The notes under the pieces were generated by a model, which was given only the letters and a program-made list of their open reading frames with translations, was not told the origin of the DNA and searched no databases. The position numbers and the translations under genes were made by a program. From Marthasterias glacialis (lineage: Eukaryota > Echinodermata > Asteroidea > Forcipulatida > Asteriidae), in contig OU452223.1 in assembly GCA_911728455.2 (NCBI GenBank), forward strand, positions 12,050,174 to 12,114,173: DNA of 64,000 nt, written 5' to 3'. Below are positions 46,095 through 56,559 of this stretch, one piece after another (the first letter of the stretch is position 1; every line of letters begins with the position of its first letter).

Positions 46095-47005
46095 CACCAG
46101 TAGAAAACCCAGATAAAAAGTATGTAAAAAGTACAATGTAAAATGAACTGTTTAAGCGTGAGAATATTTATTGATTGGGTGCTGTGATAAATGTCTCTAC
46201 AGTAGTGAAGTCAATATATACAATCACTGACTCGAAATGACAGTCTCTTCAGATACACAGTTTTTAAATTGTCACAGAATAAGGTGCTGCATTTAGGAAA
46301 AATGTATTGCATTAAAAAGATAAAAAATAAAATTGACTTCCTTTTTCCATAGTCTGCGCTTTTGTCTCTTGATAACTCAGCTTTTCTGAACAGAGACAAA
46401 TCCACAGTCAAAACATGCAGACTCGAGTGTCTGACACTAAAGGCTTTCCACTCAGAAAAAAAAAAACAGGAGAGTCATGTTTTAGAGTTTTACAGGACAT
46501 CAACTCAAATGCAGCCCCTGAGAGAATTTACTTCCTGACACAGTTTACATCGTGACGAAAGTTTTTCAGCGTGGCGGCGGCGGGGTCTTAAATTCGGCAT
46601 CAAGGTTGAGAATATCAAGTGGACACTTTCTGCTTTCACTGGTGTGCAGACATTTTTACTGTAGAACAACACTCCAGAGATCAAGGAACTGGATGAATTT
46701 ATACTGGAAACTTGATTTAAGTGCGTTTGCTAACAGGAGTCTTGACGTCAAAGATGTCTCCTAATTCCCCTCAGGCAGTCTGTACTTGTACTTGGGGGAG
46801 GTGTGGGGCTTTTATCATTGGCTTGTTCATTCAAACAGTGATTGGCACTGGAAGGTTTTAAGAGAGAGCGTACCCCAAAAATGTTATTGGTGAGCTCAAG
46901 AGGATCAGTTGAAATAATCAATTTTTTGACTTTTACATACATAAATACGTACATGTACATTTACTTGCTGTTGGCAGTGGCCCTTACTGTGTTTGATTTT
47001 TCCGG
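46095..47005. other. Non-coding DNA
   Basis: No feature supported. 46540-46770 is slightly GC-richer with no consistent exon. Confidence 0.4.
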
Positions 47006-47010
47006 ATGAA

Positions 47011-47375
47011 GGCCCAATTTCATAGAGCTGCTTAAGGACAAAAAGTAGCTGAGCATAACAACAAATTATGCTTCCCAGAGTAACTTAAGGCTACCAGCCA
47101 AAATACCATGTCACATGTGCAATCTGTGACTGGTATCCTGCTTATTTTTGCTAAGAAAACAACATTTTAAGCACTACTTTCTGCTTTTAAAGCAGTTCTA
47201 TGAATTAAGACCAATTTGAAAAAGCTGCTTAAGCAGACGACAACAGTGCTGAACAATTTCTGCTGAGCAAAAATTAGCAGGATGTCAGCCACAGATGGTA
47301 CATGTGATGTGGTAATTTGAGTGGTAACCTTCTTTCTGGCTAGCACAATTGTTTTGTGCTTAGCTATGCTTCAGC
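47011..47375. mobile_element. Repeat family G, copy 2 (two inverted halves)
   Basis: First part 47011-47212: GGCCCAATTTCATAGAGCTG to an inverted GCAGTTCTATGAATTAAGAC. Second part: AAGCTGCTTAAGCAG, TGCTGAGCAAAAATTAGCAG, then ATTGTTTTGTGCTTAGC. Together they look like a foldback element with a further inverted copy joined on. Confidence 0.65.
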
Positions 47376-47379
47376 TGTT

Positions 47380-47980
47380 TTCGGTTTTGTCTTTTGGGGG
47401 GGGGGGTTACAAAGTTTATACCATTACTAATCCTCCAGAGAAATATTCCCGTCCGAAATACTGTCAAAAGTCCAGAAAATAAATGACATAAATCCCCTTT
47501 AACCATTGATATTAATTTAATTTAGCAATTGATAATTAACAAGACGCCCTCAAAAGAAACTCCCATCTTGCCCTTAAAAACATAAACAAACATATTTTTT
47601 ATAATGAACACCAGTCGAAAAACCGAGCTGTCAACTATTAAAAATTGTTAAACGTTGACGGTTTTTCCTCTCAGGAATCTCTTAACTTTATGTAAACATC
47701 CCGCCTTGAATTCGTCTTAAAGCAATTTTAAATTGCCCTCTTTATTAAAAAATAAAACTTCGCACAAATATTTACTCGCTCTTTCATCTTACAAAGCCCA
47801 GTAGACTGCGAGGTAGTTTAAAGAAGGACTGTTTTCACCATTAAATTGGGTTGATTAACTTCAGTAACAAATATATTAACTTTAGTAACAACTAGTTCAT
47901 TTGAACAATGGCATCTCCATCAATAAACTCACTCTGGTTGCATACAGGTACATGTATAAGGAACCTTTGCATACAACTAA
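47380..47980. other. Non-coding DNA with a family E fragment
   Basis: CTAATCCTCCAGAGAAATAT and AAATACTGTCAAAAG at 47428-47470 match the family E interior. Confidence 0.4.
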
Positions 47981-47981
47981 G

Positions 47982-48008
47982 CCAAAAAAAAAAAAAAAAA
48001 AAAAAAAA
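47982..48008. repeat. Poly-A tract
   Basis: About 26 consecutive A, with no recognisable retroelement immediately upstream. Confidence 0.9.
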
Positions 48009-48636
48009 TCTGTGCCATGCTGAGATCGATGAGTTTAATCATTTTTGTTGTACAGCACATGTATTAGCCTACATGAACTATGAATTTGTTAGAGTTTTAT
48101 TTTTTTTTTTTTTCGGTTTAAGATACACAGCACATCAATGAACAGCCGACTTTTGTAATTAAAGTCCATATTGTGTGCCTGATGATTAACTGTCACAGCG
48201 GGTTAGATTCTTTTGGAGTTATTAACTGCCCAATAAGGAGAAGTTTGGTGGCAGAAGATGCACTCAGGTTTTTCCATTGTTTGTTGTACTGTATGCAATC
48301 TCAGAATAACACAATTCTCAAAAAAGACAAAGAAAGATATGCCATGAAGTCAAACTTTTAAAACTGACTGTGAAATAAAGACTGTTGTTCACTTTTGAAC
48401 TTACTTGACACTTATTTCTTGTATCATAATAAACGTTTCTCAGGGCTTAGTCCACGACAAAAATTGTTGATCACTTGGATCACTTGGGCTTTTGTACAAA
48501 TGTATTTCTAGGGGGGGGGAAGGTTTGTTGAAATGCGCCAACTAAACTATCTTTAACACGGGTCACGAAAACACTATTATCCTTAAATAAATGTCAAACC
48601 GTAATGGAAGTTGGCTTAAACAAATGATTGCTAGCA

Positions 48637-48790
48637 GGGGCGGATCCAGGATTTTCCTAAAGGGGGGGGGGGGTCATGAAATTTACCGATCAAGCAGCAA
48701 ATGATGATTGAAGGCAAGTTGTGGTGACTGCAAGCGCGTAGCGCGAAGCCTGCGTGGGGTCCGGGGCCCTCAAATGTCCCTCAACAGCAC
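48637..48790. mobile_element. Probable DNA-transposon-derived repeat with GGGGCGGATCCAGG end
   Basis: AGGGGCGGATCCAGGATTTT followed by a G tract is a terminal motif I know from dispersed DNA-transposon repeats in many animals. The CGCGTAGCGCGAAGCCTGCG stretch is also typical of such elements. The other terminus is not seen. Confidence 0.45.
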
Positions 48791-48794
48791 CCTC

Positions 48795-49520
48795 AAATGT
48801 CCTGAAAAGCATGAACAATTTTACATGTATACAGAAGTACACTTTTCAATCAAATTAACCAAAAATGGTCTCTCTTTCAATTTAGTTTTTTTTTTTCGTA
48901 AGGAAAAACCTCATTTATTTAGTATGATACTTGCTCATCTTTTAATCATCTCTCGAGAGATTGTTGATGTGTTTTGAAATAATACTCGGCAGATGTAACT
49001 GTAAATGTGTATCTGGAACAAGGGGGAGTAAAAGCAGATTTATCAAGAATCACCCGTGGATAGAGTTGAAACAATTCAACCCACACAGTCACTAAGAACG
49101 CCTCGGGGATGTACATATAGGTTTATTGTGTTTACGGTATTAGATTGATGGGATATATATTGCCTACCGCTTCAAGATGAAAAACACTCCATCCATTTTC
49201 CTACAGCGTCAAATCACCTGTTTACGTACACGTTATATTGACGTCATTTAAATTTATGGAGGTTGAAATCACAAACGTACATTGTTGAATTTTAAGCAGG
49301 GTTCTCCGCAGGTTTTTTTTTTTTCAAAACTGGGGGGAATTCTGGACCCAAATTTTTAAAGTTTGGCCAAAGCACGCTGAATTGTTACTAGGTTCTTGGA
49401 ATGCTTTTTTTTTTTAACTTGATGTTTATGTTTGGTTTGAAAAGCTCTCCTGTACAGTCTTGAGTTCAAATGTTTTTATGGGTTTTTTTTTATTTGATCT
49501 TATATATATTTTTTTCTTTG
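48795..49520. other. Non-coding DNA
   Basis: AGGGTTCTCCGCAGGTTTTTT near 49303 resembles a hAT-like element end but is isolated. No exon. Confidence 0.35.
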
Positions 49521-49523
49521 GCG

Positions 49524-49816
49524 GAATATCTCTCACGGAATATCATCACCATTCACTGTCTTTGTACCAAGTACACTATTAAGCTAAATTCACTTTGGGT
49601 TCTCCTCATGTACAAATAGCAATATTTACAAGTTTTGGGCCAATACGCGCGAATTGCGGCAGAATTGCGGCAGAGAGATATTTTTTCTGGCGCGTATTGG
49701 CCCAAAACTTACATGTATTGCTATTTGTACATGAGGAGAACCCAAAGTGAAATTAGCTTAATATTGTACTTGGTACAAAGACAGTGAATGTTGATGATAT
49801 TCCAGGAGAGATATTC
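49524..49816. mobile_element. Long hairpin, 127-nt arms, family J
   Basis: Left arm 49524-49650 and right arm 49690-49816 are reverse complements over essentially their full 127 nt, with few mismatches. Examples are GTTTTGGGCCAATACGCGC against GCGCGTATTGGCCCAAAAC, and TCTTTGTACCAAGTAC against GTACTTGGTACAAAGA. The 39-nt loop holds a direct repeat of GAATTGCGGCA. No coding capacity, and no clear target duplication was seen. Most likely a young foldback MITE; transcription would give a long dsRNA stem. Confidence 0.85.
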
Positions 49817-50035
49817 ATTGTGTTTGAGTTGGACTTTCTAGCAGGCAAGGGATAACACACGATGTAAGCAACAAAACTATAACTAGCAAACATATATATT
49901 AACGTTTATATGCTGTTTGCGATGAACACATGAGCATCTATATGTAATGCATGGTGGAGTTCAAGTATCAATATATTTGGTTTGCAGTAACACCATGTGG
50001 GAATTTCTACTTTGTTGTTCAAAATTGTTCTTTAA

Positions 50036-50300
50036 AGAAATTGTCATTCTATTTATCTACTGCCATGGAGTAGATTGGGAAACTAGAGACTATACTTAGT
50101 TCTGATAAGAAATTGTCCTGCTGTTTATCTACTGCCGCAAAGTAGATTTAGAAAAAACGGGAGACTACTTAGTTCCAGTTAAGTTGCAATAAGAACTTGT
50201 CGTTCTGTTTATCTACTACTCCTGCGGAGTAGATTCGGAAAAACTGGAGACTACTTAGTTCTGATAAGAACTTGTACTGCTGTTTATTTACTACCTCGAG
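50036..50300. repeat. ~75-bp tandem repeat, 3.5 copies, each with a mini-hairpin
   Basis: Units start at about 50036, 50108, 50192 and 50267 with AAGAAMTTGTC. Each has TTTATCTACTRCC, a variable centre, AGTAGATT, then GGAGACTACTTAGTTCTGAT. ATCTACT and AGTAGAT in each unit form a small stem. The array ends just before a SINE. Confidence 0.88.
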
Positions 50301-50311
50301 CACCTGGTTAA

Positions 50312-50545
50312 AGGGATCAGGTTGGCTCAGTGGTTTCTTTCCCTGTGGGTTCAAATCTCACCTCAGACCGGAGCCTTGCCTGTGGATTTGGTTTTCAGTC
50401 CCACCTGATTGCGTGGGCTTTCTCCATTTGGGGTTTTCCTCCCACACATAAAACTGAACATTTCTTCTCGTTTCCTATTCATTCTATTCTCGGCACTTGT
50501 GCTGTTGGATGTGTAACGAAACAAAATAAATACATTTTTCATAGG
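50312..50545 (+). mobile_element. tRNA-derived SINE, family B (most complete copy)
   Basis: GGGATCAGGTTGGCTCAGTG (A-box side), GTGGGTTCAAATCTCACC (B-box side), CAGACCGGAGCCTTGCC, TTTTCAGTCCCACCTGATTG, TTTGGGGTTTTCCTCCCAC, GCACTTGTGCTGTTGG, ending AAATAAATACATTT. Abuts the tandem repeat to its left. Confidence 0.85.
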
Positions 50546-50717
50546 TTCCTTTTATGATGTATTATAACAAGTTAAAATGAACGAGGTGTTTAAAAAAAAA
50601 AAAACAACAACAATTTACCTGTAAAAAAAAAATGATTGGCACCAGCTGTGAAGCCATAGAACTATCATGTGGGGGAGTAATGGAAACCCTTTATACTCCA
50701 GTGATGTATGAATGTTA

Positions 50718-50878
50718 ACCCAACCACCCTCCCCCACCCCAACCACCCTCCCCCACCCCAACCGTCCACCCCCACCCCAACCGTCCACCCCCACCCCAAC
50801 CGCCCACCCCCACCCCAACCATCCACCCCCACCCCAACCGTCCACCCCCACCCCAACCACCCACCCCCAACGCAAACA
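50718..50878. repeat. 19-bp C-rich minisatellite, ~8 copies
   Basis: Unit AACCGTCCACCCCCACCCC with CCGT, CCAC or CCGC variants. Strong strand asymmetry (C/A on plus) makes all frames open and proline- or glycine-rich. These are not genes. Confidence 0.95.
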
Positions 50879-50884
50879 CCCACC

Positions 50885-51360
50885 TCACATACATCCACTC
50901 ACGAGGTGGAACCAAATAACTACATGTACATGTACAGGTCTCTTTTTCCTGTCCAAGTCAATGCCTGTTAATTTTTAAAATCTTGTCTTGTGGGGGGGTA
51001 TTGTTTATCTCAAGACCTGCCTCCATTGGAAAGACATATGTACGTGTATCGCAATCGATGATGCATGATTAGCAATTAGGTCATTTATTACGAGCATGAT
51101 GGCAAAGTGAAGTTCAAAAGTGTAATCAAAATATTATTAACCTGGGGAGTAATTAGGTGTTGATCATTGATTAGAGAAACAGACTTCAGCTGTGAGGCCA
51201 GTCATGTTTGTCCGGTTCTAAACATGTAGACTAACGGACAGTAGGACAATACATCACGCTATATTAAGTTAAAGTTTAAAGACATTGACCCAGTTACTTA
51301 GAGTTGTTAAGCATTTGCTTTTTATATGTAGTGTAGATTTTGCTTGAAGAATAGCTTTTT
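50885..51360. other. Non-coding DNA
   Basis: Nothing supported. Confidence 0.4.
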
Positions 51361-51366
51361 TTCTTA

Positions 51367-51475
51367 TAATGGGAGACTTTTGAACGGTCCTTTTTTTTTT
51401 GTGCGAGCACGCTCAGAACTGTCAAAAAGGACTGTTGTGTCTGCTGCCGCCAGCGTCTCAAAAGTCTCTCACTGA
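51367..51475. mobile_element. Foldback MITE family I, copy 3 (short)
   Basis: AATGGGAGACTTTTGA at the left and TCAAAAGTCTCTCACT at the right. Inside are GCACGCTCAGAACTGTC and AAAAAGGACTGTTGTGTCTG, shared with copy 1. Confidence 0.8.
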
Positions 51476-51479
51476 CTTT

Positions 51480-53350
51480 TTTATCCGGAGAAAATTTAAA
51501 ACAAAATTCATTTCTAGTGGGGTTAGTTCTAAGACATGGTTACTATGTATTATAGTTTATCCCTCCAGATTACTAAGACTAATAAGGGTTGTTCCAATCA
51601 TGCTCCAGTCATGGAGAAAGGAACCTCCATGCTCCAATCAGGGCTATACCTTTTTAGTTGTATCCCATCTTTAGCTTTGAGCTCATTAGGTACAAGACAG
51701 CTATGAATGGCCCTATAAAATACTCTATAAATGTACGTGGTAGAAAAGCACGTCCTCCTTAATATTGATTTAAGGATGTCTTCGTCTTTTACTTGTAAAA
51801 AACCCCATCACGAGATGAGTCAAAATCTCACTGATTGACTGTCAGGCTGTTCCATCAATGGGTAATCGTCACATGTCGCTTGCATAACAAATCTGACTGG
51901 TCATGACATACGATGTAGTCACACGTTGCTCGCATAACACATCTGATTGGTTGTGACACCGGTTTAAAAAAAACTGACTCAGTGTGATCGCAGTGTGAGA
52001 CCAGAGTTCGAGGCTTGTGCGGCTACCAGTATGAGGTTCAGTAAGGGGATGAGACTGTGAAGTAATCTGACACAGTGCGGTCCCGGGGAGCAGGGCCACG
52101 TGCATTCTCGGCCTAACGCCAGCATCCAGTCTGTGCGTGACTGAAGAGCAAGCTTTCATCCCAGGTCTTCTAGGTTAGCATTCCAGCATCGGGCTGGAAT
52201 GACTGGAATGAGGCTCTGGTAAAGAACTGATGAATTAGATGTCACTATAGTGTAATTGTCTTAATTCTAGCGGCTCAAGTTCTTGCAAAAATATGCTCAC
52301 TAAATACATCTCCAATTCACTTCCAGAGGATTCTGTGTAGTTCAGAAAGAGTTTGTGGTCAACGTACATTCAGAAAAATACCAACAGTGCTACTAAATTT
52401 ACTTGCATGGTTCCAAATTCAACATGCTAACTCGCTCAAAATGCAAATGAAATGGTCTTAAAGAATGGAAAACAATTATCAAAACAACAGAGTCTCCATT
52501 CGTGGACCTTTCTTTAAAGGGTGTGGCATGTTCACAGATTTGCAGATGTCACGGTGGAAAACTCCTTTTGAAATATATTTGCTTGAAATACTATAGACTA
52601 ATCAGAGCAGATCGTTCATGGGCGTTCACACCACCACAGCTATGGTTGCCGCCCATGGCGCATCGATGCACATGCATTGTGAATCCTCCATGCTGATTGG
52701 TATGTATGCGCTCTGACGCGCTATTGTTGTGTCGCGCACGCGTGCAGCAGCCATACATGTAGCTGCGGCGTTGTAAAACACCATAAATGAACACTGCTCA
52801 GATTAGTGTATAGCTTTTGAGAAATGAGTAAAACAGTTAGTTTTGATCTCGTTAGCCAAAAACCTGATGTTTTAACAGCAGCGAAAACATAATATAATGG
52901 GGTTTTTCTCTTATTTCGTGTGACTCCGATGACCAATTGAGCTTAGACTTTCACAGATTTGTTATTTCATTAATATGTTGGGTCACACAAAGTGCGGATA
53001 CTGGTGTTGGACATATTACCAATGCATGCTTTATTATACAAACTGTTGAAAAAACTAAAAGGGACCTACACAAAATACCTTGACATGGTTAAATTCTGCT
53101 TTAATCAACTAGACATGAAAAAAGAAAAGAGAGGAGCAAAAAAAAAGAGGGGGGAAACAAAAGATAATGAGAATCTAAATCTTGTACCCTGAAGACGGAG
53201 TTGAGCCCTCTCTTATTGATCGTCTGAATTTTGTCTCTTCTAGGAGTCAATAAAAAGAAGTGTCAATGTCGCACAAGACTCATTGATTTTACTTCCGTTG
53301 AAAATTTATCTTTGAAGTGCTGTACGGCCTGCGACAGAGGAGGGCTTTGA
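51480..53350. other. Non-coding DNA
   Basis: A 52179-52201 hairpin (CATTCCAG, 7-nt loop, CTGGAATG) is present. 52640-52760 is CpG-rich (GCGCTCTGACGCGC, GTCGCGCACGCGTGC) without a defensible exon. Confidence 0.4.
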
Positions 53351-53356
53351 AACTCC

Positions 53357-53478
53357 AATGGGAGACTATTTTACGGTCCTATTTCATGGTTCTCACTAGT
53401 AGTACGCATGCTCAGAACCTCGCGCGCAATACTGAGCATGTGCACGCATGCTCGGAACTGTCTCAAAAGTCTCCCATT
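53357..53478. mobile_element. Foldback MITE family I, copy 4
   Basis: AATGGGAGACTATTTT at the left and CAAAAGTCTCCCATT at the right are inverted. The core is AGTAGTACGCATGCTCAGAA, CGCGCGCAATACTGAGCAT, GCATGCTCGGAAC. Best-preserved ends of the family. Confidence 0.85.
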
Positions 53479-53484
53479 ACGAAA

Positions 53485-54505
53485 GCAACGGTTCCTCCTC
53501 CTAGAAAATTTGAAGAGTTTTGTTGTTGTTGAAACTAACGTGGTGCTGTAAATCTGTACAGCTCACAGCTTTGAAGACACCTCTGAGGACTTCTTGTACT
53601 CAAGAGTTTGTACTTTTTAGTTCATGCCCCTGTCATTCAGAAAGAGCTAGCCAATTAATAAGAGTTTATCACAGTTGGAAGTGAAAAAAAAAAACATTTA
53701 TTAACAAAAAAGTACAAGGTATAGTCTGTTGATCAGATACAGTACATACAGTGTATGGATACAGATCTGTGGAGGGTTTAAAGATGCTAGGTCCGATTTT
53801 TGGCTGATTTGACCCGAGAATTTAGATTAAAATTTTTAACAGCTAGTTTTATAGATTCACCCGAAGCATATGCAAAAGTTTTTATATGTTTTTTGTTTTT
53901 AGAAAGCATTGTCTGTCAAAATTCGGTCAGAGAAAAAACAAAAACACACACCTTATTTTGTCAAAAATCAGGCCATACTACTTTAAAAAATAATATAACT
54001 ACAAACATATGTCTATGAAAATAAGAAATATTTGACCAGTACTTTCACACATTAGCTATCTGAGTTTTCTCAAGCAGAAATCTGAAATCATACTCATACA
54101 TGTATACCAAATGAATATGTGACGTGTACAAATGCTGTACCTAATTAAAGGGGAATCACAAGACAGAAGAAAAAAAACAACTTTTACAAATTTGTGTTCC
54201 AGAGGACAAGACCCTCTCACGTTAAATAAACCACTGTAGACTGCCTAATAATTACTAAGTAAACTTACTGCACTACAATGACGAATTGTATGTCATGTAA
54301 AAATTCTTGTTCACACTTCATTTTTGAATTTGAATTGTTCAATTCTGGTTATCACTTCATGCAACGGAACAATATTCATTTTCAATCAAACTGAAAGTGA
54401 CCTTTCAACAACAAATCATATTTAAAATTCATGCTCCTAGTTAATGACATTGGAATTCTTCTGTAATTTAGTTAAATGTAGTAGTGTGTCTTCAGTAAAT
54501 TAAAG
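53485..54505. other. AT-rich non-coding DNA
   Basis: Nothing supported. Confidence 0.4.
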
Positions 54506-54508
54506 AGC

Positions 54509-55020
54509 ACCCCCCCCCCCCGTCCCAAGGGTTGCCACACATCCCTTAAAGCCGGAGGGTAGGCTCAAAAGTTCATCTCTGTATTCGTTCCCGCGTGTCG
54601 TCATCCCAAATACCCGCAGGGTAGTTATGTCTCCTCTCACCCGGCGTGCCGGTTATCCCTCTTTAAATCGTAGTGTTATCTTGCTGGATAGTTAAACGCA
54701 TCATCATCATGATCAAGGGGCTGGCCGGCACGATGCGTCTGTTTTGCTCGTCCCTTGTCACACTCCTGGCGGTATTTTTTTCTTCTTCTCTTCTCCCCCC
54801 CCCTACTCTGTTAAGTAGTCTCTATTTTCTTCTTCTTTTCTTCGAGACTTTTCTGTCCATGAACCAAGTGGTCCCCTCCAGGGGATTTAGCGAATCATAA
54901 CCAAATTACTGGAAGGGAGATGGATGGCTGAGAATGAGAGATTGCTCGCAGAGGGTAGCGATGACAGGGTGTGTGGGTCCGGGGATGTTGTCTTTGGGGT
55001 ATGTAAGAATGTATACGTGC
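54509..55020 (+). other. GC-richer, repeat-free stretch; possible exon or regulatory DNA
   Basis: It follows a C tract (54511-54520). A frame from 54706 starts MIKGLAGTMRLFCSSLVTLL and is signal-like, but then runs into a pyrimidine-rich simple stretch and stops. A donor-like GGG then GTATGTAAG occurs at about 55000. Evidence is not enough to call an exon. Confidence 0.2.
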
Positions 55021-55024
55021 ATGA

Positions 55025-55450
55025 TGCTTAATCCGTTCACGATAACACCGCTAAAAGTAGTAGATGTATATAAGAGGCAGTGTTTTTTTTTTTTTTAGGG
55101 TAGTTTTTACTTTCAGGTGTCTGCGTATTTATTTTCAGTAAAATAAATTCTCTCTTAATTAATCCCAACAATCGTCAACATAATTAGTAAAGACTTTGAG
55201 TGTTAAGTATTTCAGTTTGGATTTATCTGGGCCTGTGTTCCATGGTTTTTGAGTTAGTGATTACAAAACATTCAATTTTTAATGAATATGTATGGCACAA
55301 ATGGTACCATGGTTCGCTCATCTGGAGGTTGCTATGCAAAAGCGCGGCCAAACCATTTGACATGGCAACTGTCTCTCCTATAGTCCGAGGAATTCAAATT
55401 TAAGCGGTAACTTGTGACTAAGCAAAAGCAAGTCATTGTACCGGATAGTA
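55025..55450. other. AT-rich non-coding DNA
   Basis: T tract near 55083-55096. Nothing else supported. Confidence 0.4.
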
Positions 55451-55454
55451 ACTC

Positions 55455-56106
55455 GCAAAATGGCTTATTTCATAGCGCTGCTAAAATGTTACAAAATTTC
55501 AGCTCAGCAAAAATTAGCAGGAAACCAGTCACAAATGGTACATATTTTGTCTGGTAAACCCATAGTTTCTGCGGATCTTTAAAAAGTATTAAACAGTTTT
55601 AAATTGAACTATAAAAATTTAAGGCCTTAAGAAGCATTAAAAAGTATTGAAGTCAGATATTTGAGGTCTTAAAAAAAATTGATGAAGCGTGTAATGAATT
55701 TTCCTGTCAGCTCGTAAAGTACCAAATTATGCTGCGTGTAAAAAAAAACAAAGTGTGAGCGGGTACATGTATAGCTGTTTCCCTGCTTTATTCACCATGT
55801 TTTTGGTCTTAAATTTTGTTAAGGGGAGTATTAAGAGGGTCTTAAAAAGTCTTAAGTTTGACTTTTTAGTGGTGTGTACAATTGTTTTGTGCTTAGCAAA
55901 AGTTTTGTGCTTAAGCTGCTGTCCAGTGGGCATTTTAAATCCATGCATTGGTCGTAAGCACAATGAACAGCAAAGCACAACAAAATCATGCTTACCAGAA
56001 AAAGGTTACCAGCCAAAACACCATGTTACATGTGTATGTGACTGGTATCCTGCTCTCTTGTGCTTAGCAGGATATTTTAAGCAATAAGCAGCTCTACGAA
56101 TTTGGG
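55455..56106. mobile_element. Repeat family G, copy 3, split by an insertion
   Basis: Left part 55455-55560: TTTCATAGCGCTGCT, CAGCTCAGCAAAAATTAGCA, GAAACCAGTCACAAATGGTA. Right part from about 55870: CAATTGTTTTGTGCTTAGC, GGTTACCAGCCAAAACACCA, GTGACTGGTATCCTGCTC, AGCAGCTCTACGAATTTGGG. In the 47-kb copy these parts are adjacent. Confidence 0.7.
55561..55868. mobile_element. hAT-like non-autonomous element nested in family G
   Basis: Left end ATAGTTTCTGCGGATCTTTA. The interior has repeated TTAAAAAGTATTAAA and GGTCTTAA words. The right end reads, on the minus strand, AAAAAGTCAAACTTAAGACT then TTTTTAAGACC. This wording matches a widespread animal repeat type (TTTCTGCRG plus TTAAGAC repeats) generally classed as hAT-derived; class by recollection only. 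Confidence 0.55.
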
Positions 56107-56389
56107 CACTGAAATACAAGAATAAAATAGCCTCAGACTATTAGGAGACGATTACCTTAGGTGATAACTATACCTTTAGTGTTGTAGTTTTTTTTGTTTT
56201 TGAGGAGTAAATTAATTTCCATCCTCCCGGTTCAATGTAAGACATCATGCAACCAACATGAATTTTGTTGGTTATGATTTGTGTGCAACAACGAAAACTG
56301 GTTTGTGTTTTGTCAAGGATTTTGTTTACCTCTATATCAGGCTTATTTTGATTGCCACAATCAAAAAAAACAATAGTGATTTAATTTTG

Positions 56390-56550
56390 AAAGTGCTTTT
56401 CGCGGCTAAGGTGTTGTCCAAATTAGGACTGCGGCTTAGGCTCGATTGTCACTTGAACATGTGTTGAAGAACAGTATGCCCATAGCAACACCCCTAGCAA
56501 CAGCTACAGCTCTAGCCATAGCCACCTATTCAGACACGGCCTCAGGCAGT
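56390..56550 (+). repeat. Dispersed repeat family R
   Basis: AAGGTGTTGTCCAAATTAGG, then CCCATAGCAACACCCCTAGC, TACAGCTCTAGCCATAGCC and TTCAGACACGGCCTCA. Related, inverted, to 31505-31620. Confidence 0.45.
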
Positions 56551-56559
56551 TTTTTAAGA

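Noticed and set aside
49524-49816. microRNA precursor
   Set aside because: Arms of 127 nt are far longer than a miRNA hairpin and I recognise no conserved mature sequence; a foldback element is more likely.
50615-50978. Proline/histidine- and glycine/tryptophan-rich frames
   Set aside because: Translations of the C-rich 19-bp minisatellite in several frames; codon content simply follows the repeat.
54706-54897. Signal-like ORF starting MIKGLAGTMRLFCSS
   Set aside because: The hydrophobic part is largely encoded by a TTC/CTT/CCC pyrimidine stretch, and there is no good donor after it. Kept only as a low-confidence region.
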